The position numbers and the translations under genes were made by a program. Positions 1 through 5,577 of a stretch of 9,233 nt of DNA are shown here, piece after piece (the stretch's first letter is position 1; each line of letters begins with the position of its first letter). The DNA lies in NCBI GenBank assembly GCA_937893415.1, contig CALBWZ010000320.1:1-9233 (forward strand). The letters are read 5' to 3'. This DNA comes from an uncultured Comamonadaceae bacterium (GTDB lineage: Bacteria > Pseudomonadota > Gammaproteobacteria > Burkholderiales > Burkholderiaceae_C). Below the pieces are notes generated by a model. It was not told the DNA's origin, did no database searches, and saw only the letters and a list, made by a program, of their open reading frames with translations.

Positions 1-739
1 GCGCTTTGGGATGCACCCTTGGCTTGTCTTGCCTGCGAGCGCAGTGGCCGGTGCCATCGTCGGTTGGATCATCGGCTTCTTGTCATTTCGGGCGGGTCTC
101 AAGGGATCATACTTTGCGCTCATTACCTTGGCCTTTGCCGAGGTGCTGCGTATCTTGGTCAATTCGGTAGGGTTCACGGGTGGCGGGCTTGGCTTGCTGA
201 TTCCAGCCAAGTCCAGCGCCGCCAATTTCCAGTTTGCAGAGCGTATTGGGTTTTATTTTCTGATTCTGACGCTGACCGTAGTGTCGGTGGCGGTGGCTGT
301 TTGGCTCAAGCGTTCCCGCTTTGGCGCTCAACTGGCGGCTATTCGTGAAAACGAAGATGCCGCTAGCGCCTTGGGCATCAATGTCTTCAGGGAGAAGGTC
401 AAAGTCATGGTGCTGTCGGGTGCGATGTGTGGTGTCGGCGGTTGCTTCTTTGCGCAGTACTTTTTGTACATCGACCCGACCATCGTGTTTGGCGTTGACA
501 AGTCGGTGGAGATGCTGCTGATAACCATGATTGGCGGTGCCGGCACGGTTTACGGCCCATTAATTGGTGCACTGTTGCTGGCCGGTGTGGGCGACTTGAC
601 CCGCGTGATGACCAATGTGCAAGGCCTGTCACTGGTGCTTTACGGGACTCTGCTGGTCATCATCATTGCCTTTTTACCTAACGGTTTGATCGATTTATTC
701 AAGCGCATCGGCAAGCGGATTAAAAAAGGGGGCACATGA
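1..739 (+). CDS. livM: LivM-type ABC permease, 5'-truncated by window edge
   Basis: This is the C-terminal part of an inner-membrane permease of the branched-chain amino acid/amide (HAAT) ABC family, which pairs with LivH to form the translocation channel. The frame is open from the first base, with residues RFG preceding the first Met at 11. The visible 245 or so residues fall short of the roughly 300-plus usual for LivM, so the true start lies upstream. Visible marks are the family segment KGSYFALITLAFAE and several hydrophobic helices: about 1-25 counted from the Met at 11, then 80-100, 135-155, 165-195 and 205-225. The stretch SVEMLLITMIGGAGTVYGP carries the conserved late-LivM pattern, including the GG.GT.YGP element. 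The stop overlaps the livG start as ATGA. The substrate cannot be read from the sequence. The neighbouring catabolic genes suggest a carboxylic acid rather than an amino acid (inference). Confidence 0.93.
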   Translation, partial: RFGMHPWLVLPASAVAGAIVGWIIGFLSFRAGLKGSYFALITLAFAEVLRILVNSVGFTGGGLGLLIPAKSSAANFQFAERIGFYFLILTLTVVSVAVAVWLKRSRFGAQLAAIRENEDAASALGINVFREKVKVMVLSGAMCGVGGCFFAQYFLYIDPTIVFGVDKSVEMLLITMIGGAGTVYGPLIGALLLAGVGDLTRVMTNVQGLSLVLYGTLLVIIIAFLPNGLIDLFKRIGKRIKKGGT

Positions 740-1482
740 TGCTCAAGGTTGAAGGATTGACCAAAATTTTCGGGGGTCTTAAAGCCGTGGACAACGCATC
801 TTTGGAAGTTGCAGAGGGCCGTATCGTGGCCTTGATTGGTCCCAACGGGGCTGGTAAGACCACGCTCTTTTCCTGTATCGCTGGCTTTCAGCCAATCAAC
901 ACCGGCAAGGTCACTTTTCAAGGGAAGGACATCACCGGGTGGCCCGTGCACGAGATCGCACGCAGCGGTATGGTGCGCACATTCCAAATCACGCAGCCCT
1001 TTGCCAAACTCACGGTGCACGAAAACATCGCAGTGGGTGCCTATCAAAAATTTTACGACAGCTCTGAAGCTTGGGAGCATGCGCGCCGCATCGCGGATCA
1101 AGTGGGTATGGGTGCGCAGCTGGAACAGCCGGCAGCCGACCTGACCGTGGCCGGACGCAAGCGCTTGGAGCTGGCACGCACTCTGGCGACCTCACCCAAG
1201 TTGCTGTTGCTCGACGAGGTGATGGCGGGTTTGAACCCCTCCGAAATCATTGAGATTATTGAGATTATTCGGAAGATTCGTGCCAGTGGCGTCACAGTTT
1301 TACTGATTGAACATGTGATGCAGGCCGTGATGAGTTTGTCTGAACACATCTACGTGCTGTCTTACGGAAAAATCATTGCCCACGGTGCGCCGCAGGAGGT
1401 GGTCAACAACCCGGCCGTGATCGAGGCCTATTTAGGCCGTGGTGCTGCCGAGCAGATGGTTCAGGAGGGCTTGCATGCTTGA
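736..1482 (+). CDS. livG: LivG-type ABC transporter ATP-binding protein
   Basis: Cytoplasmic ATPase of the LIV/HAAT importer, working with LivF to power the LivM/LivH channel. Of its 248 residues, the Walker A motif GPNGAGKT is at 35-42, the signature region LTVAGRKRLELAR starts at 136, Walker B LLLLDE is at 156-161, and the H-loop His is at about 193 (LLIEHVM). The signature is degenerate relative to LSGGQ; a diverged signature is common in LivG. The insert MVRTFQITQPFAKLTVHENIAVG matches the LivG subfamily. Length is near the usual 250-260. Translation may start at the Met at 736, which overlaps the livM stop, or at the adjacent Met at 739. A purine-rich A6G5 run lies just upstream as a ribosome binding site. 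The 3' end overlaps livF by 8 bases. Confidence 0.95.
   Translation: MMLKVEGLTKIFGGLKAVDNASLEVAEGRIVALIGPNGAGKTTLFSCIAGFQPINTGKVTFQGKDITGWPVHEIARSGMVRTFQITQPFAKLTVHENIAVGAYQKFYDSSEAWEHARRIADQVGMGAQLEQPAADLTVAGRKRLELARTLATSPKLLLLDEVMAGLNPSEIIEIIEIIRKIRASGVTVLLIEHVMQAVMSLSEHIYVLSYGKIIAHGAPQEVVNNPAVIEAYLGRGAAEQMVQEGLHA
1252..1269 (+). repeat. Tandem 9-nt repeat within livG
   Basis: Two exact copies of GAGATTATT stand head to tail here, preceded by a near copy (GAAATCATT, 1243-1251). Together they encode Glu-Ile-Ile three times, just after Walker B and the D-loop. By comparison with the usual LivG pattern in this helix, the length seems unchanged, so this looks like repeat-like codon use rather than an insertion. 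Confidence 0.6.
1463..1468 (+). promoter_or_regulatory. Shine-Dalgarno site deciding the livF start
   Basis: AGGAGG, a full consensus ribosome binding site, ends six bases before the ATG at 1475. It lies inside the 3' end of livG. It supports the start at 1475 over the possible GTG at 1439, which would add 12 residues foreign to the family. Confidence 0.85.
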
Positions 1483-2176
1483 AATTCGTTCTTTGTTTGC
1501 AGGCTATGGCAAGGTCGAAATTCTGCGTGGCATTGATCTTGATGTGGCGCAGGGGGAGATCGTCGCGGTGTTGGGCAGCAATGGCGTGGGCAAGTCCACA
1601 CTCAATAACAACATCTCGGCGCTGTACCGTCCGTTTTCTGGCTCGATTCGATTTCGAGGCCAGGAGTTGGTGGGGAAAAGCTCGACCGATATCGTCAAGT
1701 TGGGTGTGATCCACGTACCAGAAGGTCGACGGGTTTTTCCTAACCTGAATGTGATGGAGAACTTGGAACTCGGCAGCCTCGTGCGCGGCAAGGCCAATCG
1801 CAAGAAAAATCTAGAGCGCGTGGTGGCGATCTTTCCTCGCCTCAAGGAACGCTTTAGCCAATTGGCCGGTACGCTGTCGGGCGGCGAGCAACAGATGCTG
1901 GCGATCGGACGCGGCCTGATGTCCGAGCCAGACCTGCTGATCATGGATGAGCCCTCGCTGGGTTTGTCTCCGTTGTTGGTCGATCAGATGTTTGCCCTGA
2001 TCCAGGCGATCAACAAGGAAGGTCAGTCGATTCTCCTGATGGAACAAAACGCATTGCAGACCTTGGCCATTGCGAACCGGGCCTACATCATTGAAAACGG
2101 AGCGGTGGCGATGCAAGGGCCGGCTCAGACGTTGGCGCGCGATCCGGATTTGCGTAAAAAGTACCTGGGACTTTAA
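1475..2176 (+). CDS. livF: LivF-type ABC transporter ATP-binding protein
   Basis: Second ATPase of the LIV/HAAT importer, 233 residues, the usual LivF length. Walker A GSNGVGKS is at 34-41, followed by TLNNNISALYRP. The signature LSGGEQQMLAIGRGLM starts at 134, Walker B LLIMDEP is at 154-160, and the H-loop region reads as Gln-Asn (LLMEQNA), as is typical of LivF. The segment VPEGRRVFPNLNVMENL is diagnostic for LivF. The ATG at 1475 is chosen because a consensus AGGAGG lies six bases upstream and the protein then begins MLEIRSLFAGYG, as in family members. It overlaps livG by 8 bases, so the two are probably translationally coupled. The next gene follows after three bases, tying the transporter to the catabolic genes. 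Confidence 0.95.
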   Translation: MLEIRSLFAGYGKVEILRGIDLDVAQGEIVAVLGSNGVGKSTLNNNISALYRPFSGSIRFRGQELVGKSSTDIVKLGVIHVPEGRRVFPNLNVMENLELGSLVRGKANRKKNLERVVAIFPRLKERFSQLAGTLSGGEQQMLAIGRGLMSEPDLLIMDEPSLGLSPLLVDQMFALIQAINKEGQSILLMEQNALQTLAIANRAYIIENGAVAMQGPAQTLARDPDLRKKYLGL

Positions 2177-2179
2177 AGC

Positions 2180-2947
2180 GTGCCATTTAACACCTTGCTT
2201 GAAGTTGAGATGGCGGGGCGGCGCGCACTGGTCACAGGCGCCGGCTCGGGTATCGGTTTGGCAACCGCCTGCGCCCTGACTCGTAGCGGGGCCCATGTCG
2301 CGGCAGTGGTTCAAACTGACCGCCAGTCCGATGAGGTGCATGCTGTCTTGCCGAACGCCGTGGTGTTTTTGCAAGACCTGCTCGACGATGCAGCCTGTGC
2401 CGGCTTGCCGGCACAGGCTGCTCAAGCGATGGGCGGGCTTGACGCCTTGGCCTGTTGCGCCGGTATTTTTTATAAAAAAAGTTCTGACGAGACCACTCTC
2501 GATGAATGGCGTAATACGCTGGCATTGAACCTTGACGCGACATTTGTCCTGACGCGTGCCGCGGTGGCACAGATGCGTCAGGCCCGGACAGGCGACGCCA
2601 GCGTGGTCGTGGTCACCAGTCAAATTGGCTTGGTCGGCCACGCCCGTGGCGCTGCTTATGCGGCGTCGAAGGCAGGCCTGAATGGCATGGTTCGTTCGCT
2701 GGCGCTGGAGTGGGCTTCTGAAGGCTTGCGGTTAAATGCAGTGGGACCTGGGCCAGTGCAGACGCCGATGCTTGGAACGACGCTGGGCGATCAGGCCGCT
2801 TTGGCGGCCATGCACGCAACTATTCCGATGGGCCGGCTTGGGCAGCCTGACGAAATCGCTGAACTTATCAGCTTTTTGTTGTCGCGCCGAGCTTCGTTCA
2901 TCACAGGGCAAGTGATTTGCGCTGACGGCGGCTTTACCGCGCGCTAA
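2180..2947 (+). CDS. Classical short-chain dehydrogenase/reductase (SDR, FabG-like)
   Basis: NAD(P)-dependent oxidoreductase of the classical SDR family, 255 residues if the GTG at 2180 is used. The Rossmann motif TGAGSGIG is at 19-26 and the catalytic tetrad is visible: Asn117 (NLDATF), Ser147 (TSQIG), and Tyr160 with Lys164 (YAASK). The PG motif is at 190-191 and the C-terminal pattern [11 protein letters not shown] is at 241-251. The usual NNAG motif reads CCAG (92-95), with Cys in place of the structural Asn. An alternative ATG at 2210 ([10 protein letters not shown]) would give 245 residues. The GTG is three bases after livF and fits coupled translation, but no strong ribosome binding site settles the choice. 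The substrate is unknown; the operon suggests a hydroxy acid or hydroxyacyl intermediate. A long perfect inverted repeat lies inside the gene at 2390-2421. Confidence 0.92.
   Translation: MPFNTLLEVEMAGRRALVTGAGSGIGLATACALTRSGAHVAAVVQTDRQSDEVHAVLPNAVVFLQDLLDDAACAGLPAQAAQAMGGLDALACCAGIFYKKSSDETTLDEWRNTLALNLDATFVLTRAAVAQMRQARTGDASVVVVTSQIGLVGHARGAAYAASKAGLNGMVRSLALEWASEGLRLNAVGPGPVQTPMLGTTLGDQAALAAMHATIPMGRLGQPDEIAELISFLLSRRASFITGQVICADGGFTAR
2390..2421 (+). repeat. Perfect 15-bp inverted repeat, 2-base spacer, in SDR gene
   Basis: The left arm (2390-2404) and right arm (2407-2421) are exact reverse complements, separated only by TT. In RNA this would form a 15-bp GC-rich stem. The central bases read G-CUUG-C, which matches the unusually stable CUUG tetraloop type. 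There is no following T-run, so it does not look like an intrinsic terminator. It encodes residues 71-80 or so of the SDR ([10 protein letters not shown]), in a variable part of the fold. Confidence 0.85.
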
Positions 2948-2966
2948 ACGACTCTCACCGCTGTCA

Positions 2967-3278
2967 ATGAATCGAATCAAACTCACGTCTTTGGCTGAAG
3001 TGATCCGAAGCAAAAATGCCGGTCCAACGCAACTGACCATTGATCTTTTTTTTCGCGACGTAGCCGCCTATGAGCAAGCCGCTGCCAGCGCCGCGTTGTC
3101 TTGCAACGCCGTGGCCGGTATGTACCACGTCGGTGCCGGCCAGGTCAAGCGTTTTGAGTTGCCGAACATTTTGGCGCTGAAGTTTTCTATGCCCCGTCAT
3201 GGTCTTGCGGGCAGCCCTGGCGATGGCGATGTGTATGGCGCGCAGCAGCACGCGCCATTTCTCGAGGTGCTTTTATGA
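2967..3278 (+). CDS. DUF4387 family protein, partner of AtuA
   Basis: A 103-residue soluble protein recognised as DUF4387 from the segments IRSKNAGPTQLTIDLFF (about 13-29) and SPGDGDVYGAQQHAP (about 83-97), the family's hallmark ends. No biochemical function is established to my knowledge. DUF4387 genes typically sit next to AtuA/DUF1446 genes, as here, where the stop overlaps the next start as ATGA. The pattern RS..AG, an aromatic/acidic segment, then VKRFELPNILALKF resembles the C-terminal ferredoxin-like domain of long AtuA proteins (RSGDKG ... ERYELPN..ALNF), suggesting a detached copy of that domain (inference from memory of the families). The ATG at 2967 lacks a clear ribosome binding site, and the gene follows the SDR by 19 bases. 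There is no signal peptide or membrane segment. Confidence 0.88.
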   Translation: MNRIKLTSLAEVIRSKNAGPTQLTIDLFFRDVAAYEQAAASAALSCNAVAGMYHVGAGQVKRFELPNILALKFSMPRHGLAGSPGDGDVYGAQQHAPFLEVLL

Positions 3279-4711
3279 GCACGCCACACAGAGCTACCGC
3301 GACAGAGAGTCTGGTGCAATCTCACCGCCCTGGATCCGAGCCGCTGCGGGTGTTGTCGGCATCCGGGCAACTCGGCTATGGGATTCCACAGGCATCGTTT
3401 GAATTGGGTTTGCAACGTCAGCCGCACTTTATCGGCTGCGATATGGGTTCCATTGATCCCGGTCCGTTTTATTTGGGATCGGGCCAGATGGCCGCACCGC
3501 AGGTCATGGTGCGGCCTGACCTTGAACTGGTGTTGCTGGGCGCAGTCAAGGCCGGCATCCCGCTCATCATTGGCAGCGCGGGAACGGCGGGGGCACAGCC
3601 GCAGTTGGATGCCACGGTGGCTTTGGTCAGGCAGATTGCGCTTCAACATGGCCTGGTCTTTCGCCTGACCACGATTGCCAGTGATGTGTCTGCTGCACAC
3701 GTGATTGCCGCTTTGCAGGGCGGCACACTCCAGCCCTTGTCCGCTGACGTTGGCGGCAGTCCGCTGTCGCTGCCGACCGAAGCCGAGGTGCTCAGTTGTC
3801 GTCATATCGTCGGGCAATGCGGCAGCGAAACTTTCAGTCGCGCTCTGCAAACCCTGCCCGACGTTTTGATTGCCGGTCGGGCTTGTGACACAGCTATTTT
3901 TGCAGCCCTGCCGGAGATGCTGGGTTACCCGCCAGCGCTCGCTTTGCACATGGCGAAGATCATTGAGTGCACATCCCTTTGCTGCAAGCCGGCCGGACGC
4001 GATGCTATCTTGGCGGAACTCAGTCTCGATGGCTTCACACTTGAGAGCATGAATCCGGCGCTGCATGCCACGCCGGCATCTGTGGCGGCGCACGCCCTGT
4101 ATGAGCAGAGTGATCCCTTTGAAGTCGAAGAGCCTTCCGGCACCTTGCGCTTGGCGGATGCCCGTTACCTGGCCATTGATGATCACCGTACGCGCGTCTT
4201 TGGTGCGCAGTTTTCACCTCGGTTGCAGTCGACTCTGAAAATTGAAGGCGCTGCCTTTGTGGGTGCGCGGGCTGTCTTGTTGGCCGGCATTGCCGACCCG
4301 ACCATGCTGCTGCATTTGCCAGAAGCGCTGAAGGTGGTTGAACAACGGGTGCGTGGTTTGTTGCCCGGCGACTGGTCGATGTACCCGCACGTCTATGGGC
4401 AGGGGGCAGTTCGTCCACTGCCGGAGGCGCAGCACAGTCGCCATGAAGCGGGTCTGGTCATCGAGTTCATCGCCGATGACGCCGAGCTGGCTCGAGCCGC
4501 GGCGGGTGTCGTTAAACAAAATTTGCTGCACTACGGCTACCCTGGTCGTGTCTCGACGGCAGGCAATCTGGCCTTTGCGTTCACGCCTAGCGAGATCGAT
4601 GCGTGTGATGCCTACCGCTTTGTGATTTATCACGTCATGCACAACGCGCCGATGACCGATATTTTTAAGATTCAGAGCCGAGAGATCGGTGAGTCGATAG
4701 CTGCTTCATAG
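3275..4711 (+). CDS. AtuA/DUF1446 family protein (acyclic terpene utilisation-like)
   Basis: A 478-residue protein of the AtuA (DUF1446) family. Visible hallmarks are SASGQLGYGIP (28-38), GCDMGSIDPGPFYLGSG (54-70), IPLIIGSAGTAGA (95-107), a Ser/Asp-containing segment after TTIASD, and IAGRACDTAIFAALPE near 200. AtuA was named from the citronellol/geraniol gene cluster of Pseudomonas, but its reaction is not firmly established, so no terpene role should be assumed here. Family members in such clusters end near this length, whereas long AtuA proteins carry an extra C-terminal domain of about 100 residues that is missing here. The ATG at 3275 overlaps the DUF4387 stop by four bases and has GAGGTG (3264-3269) as ribosome binding site. 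The first 24 residues before LRVLSAS are not conserved in my recollection. It probably forms a complex with DUF4387 (inference). Confidence 0.9.
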   Translation: MSTPHRATATESLVQSHRPGSEPLRVLSASGQLGYGIPQASFELGLQRQPHFIGCDMGSIDPGPFYLGSGQMAAPQVMVRPDLELVLLGAVKAGIPLIIGSAGTAGAQPQLDATVALVRQIALQHGLVFRLTTIASDVSAAHVIAALQGGTLQPLSADVGGSPLSLPTEAEVLSCRHIVGQCGSETFSRALQTLPDVLIAGRACDTAIFAALPEMLGYPPALALHMAKIIECTSLCCKPAGRDAILAELSLDGFTLESMNPALHATPASVAAHALYEQSDPFEVEEPSGTLRLADARYLAIDDHRTRVFGAQFSPRLQSTLKIEGAAFVGARAVLLAGIADPTMLLHLPEALKVVEQRVRGLLPGDWSMYPHVYGQGAVRPLPEAQHSRHEAGLVIEFIADDAELARAAAGVVKQNLLHYGYPGRVSTAGNLAFAFTPSEIDACDAYRFVIYHVMHNAPMTDIFKIQSREIGESIAAS

Positions 4712-4729
4712 CCTCGTGTTTTTTTAAAT

Positions 4730-5515
4730 ATGCCCAATATTCTCCCGCTGACCAAATACCACCAGATATATCTGGTGCTGCGCGAGCAATTGCATGAGGG
4801 TCGTTTTACCAACGGCATGCCTTCGGAGATGGTGCTGGCTCAGCAGTTCGGCGTTGGTCGTGTCACTGTGCGCCGCGCGCTGGAGGAGTTGGTGAGCGAG
4901 GGTTTGATCGTGCGTACGGCCGGTCGCGGCACCTGGCCTGCAGCCGACCAGCCCATTAGAATGTCTATTCCACGGCACAAGAGCGTTCAAACCCGACTCA
5001 CCGGACTGATGGAAAGCATCGTCAGCGCGAGCCGCCAGACCACCGTGAAGGTGCTGGACTGGTGCGTGGTTGACGCCTCGGCAGACGTGGCTGAGATGCT
5101 GGAAATTCCTTTGGGGGCTAAGGTCAAGAAAGCGGTGCGCAGACGCAGCTCACAAGAGGGGCCGATGTCTTACATCACGACCTACATACCCGAATATTTG
5201 GCTGTCGGCTTTGGCCGGAGCGAATTGGCCAGCACGCCGATCTTGCAGCTGTTGGAAGAGACCGGTGTTGAGCTCGGGCGCGCGCAGCAGACGATCTCTG
5301 CACGCCAGGCCGATGCCGTGGTGGCGGCCGAATTGGGGGTGCCTATCGGTGCGGCCTTACTGGCTGTCCGGCGACTTGTTTTTGATATTCATGACAAACC
5401 GGTGCAGTGGCTGGACGGTCTTTACCGACCCGACCGTTACGAGTACCAGCTGGAGGTTTCACAGGTGGGCAGCATTGATGCCCGTATTTCAGTCAAGGAC
5501 AAATCAGCCGGCTGA
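4730..5515 (+). CDS. GntR family (HutC/UTRA) transcriptional regulator
   Basis: A 261-residue DNA-binding regulator. The N-terminal winged helix-turn-helix spans about 8-72: YHQIYLVLREQLHEG, then GMPSEMVLAQQFGVGRVTVRRALEELVSEGLIVRTAGRGTW, a standard GntR domain. A UTRA effector-binding domain follows (about 90-245), ending in the family-typical pattern DKPVQWLDGLYRPDRYEYQ. HutC-type regulators usually repress catabolic genes until a pathway metabolite binds. The gene lies mid-operon on the same strand, 18 bases after the AtuA gene and 62 bases before the hydro-lyase, so autoregulation is likely. A perfect 18-bp palindrome lies about 30 bases inside the gene. The start is preceded by seven Ts and no clear ribosome binding site, yet LTKYHQIYLVLRE follows the Met at the usual distance, supporting it. 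Confidence 0.95.
   Translation: MPNILPLTKYHQIYLVLREQLHEGRFTNGMPSEMVLAQQFGVGRVTVRRALEELVSEGLIVRTAGRGTWPAADQPIRMSIPRHKSVQTRLTGLMESIVSASRQTTVKVLDWCVVDASADVAEMLEIPLGAKVKKAVRRRSSQEGPMSYITTYIPEYLAVGFGRSELASTPILQLLEETGVELGRAQQTISARQADAVVAAELGVPIGAALLAVRRLVFDIHDKPVQWLDGLYRPDRYEYQLEVSQVGSIDARISVKDKSAG
4760..4777 (+). promoter_or_regulatory. Candidate regulator operator: perfect 18-bp palindrome
   Basis: CACCAGATATATCTGGTG reads identically on both strands, with an AT-rich centre and GGT/ACC-type ends. This architecture is common for GntR-family dimers; for example, DasR/NagR-type sites carry TGGTCTAGACCA. It starts 30 bases after the first base of the GntR gene. It also encodes His-Gln-Ile-Tyr-Leu-Val of the conserved helix, so part of its sequence is protein-constrained. 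It uses the ATA isoleucine codon, which appears sparingly in this window. No experimental support; a role as autoregulatory operator is inference. Confidence 0.45.
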
Positions 5516-5577
5516 TGTCGTGATCGACGTCCGTGTTAAACCTGATCCAACGACATTTATCACTGAGTAATAACTGC
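5516..5577 (+). other. Largest intergenic gap, ahead of hydro-lyase genes
   Basis: This 62-base stretch between the regulator and the hydro-lyase large subunit is the longest non-coding interval in the window, assuming the ATG start at 5578. A frame opening at GTG 5533 could run into the hydro-lyase, but its 15 extra residues look unlike the family. I see no convincing -35/-10 pair. An imperfect dyad occupies its last third (5557-5573). It is the most plausible place for a secondary promoter or operator. Confidence 0.4.
5557..5573 (+). promoter_or_regulatory. Imperfect 17-bp dyad before hydro-lyase start
   Basis: TTATCACTGAGTAATAA pairs at seven of eight positions around a central G (5565). 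It ends four bases before the ATG at 5578, covering the region where the ribosome binding site would lie, and no strong Shine-Dalgarno is visible there. It could be a protein-binding site or simply an AT-rich coincidence. Its sequence is unrelated to the palindrome at 4760-4777. Confidence 0.25.

Noticed and set aside
1425..1438. Small palindromic stem (6-bp arms, TT spacer) near the end of livG
   Set aside because: Too short to distinguish from chance and not near the livF ribosome binding site in a way that would block it.
1811..2641. Minus-strand open frame of 276 codons
   Set aside because: It is antisense to livF and the SDR gene, both of which have full sets of family motifs; no motif is seen in the antisense product.
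3112..3142. Stem with 9-bp arms including one G-U pair in the DUF4387 gene
   Set aside because: GGCCGG/CCGGCC words are common in this composition; the loop is 13 bases and nothing else marks it.
3490..3516. 9-bp inverted repeat (arms 3490-3498 and 3508-3516) in the AtuA gene
   Set aside because: It is perfect but short with a 9-base loop, within coding sequence of GC-rich codons, and plausible by chance in 9 kb.
3197..4186. Long open frame of 329 codons on the minus strand
   Set aside because: It lies fully opposite the AtuA gene, has no recognisable domain, and is rich in His, Gln and Arg as expected of an antisense shadow of a GC-rich gene.
4676..4725. Possible intrinsic terminator: T7 run at 4719-4725 after the AtuA gene
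   Set aside because: No stable GC-rich stem directly precedes the T-run; only 4-bp pairings with long loops can be drawn.
5516..5559. TGTCG...CGACA inverted words across the gap after the GntR gene
   Set aside because: Only 5-6 bp pair over a long loop, and the pairing is not centred on anything recognisable as an operator.
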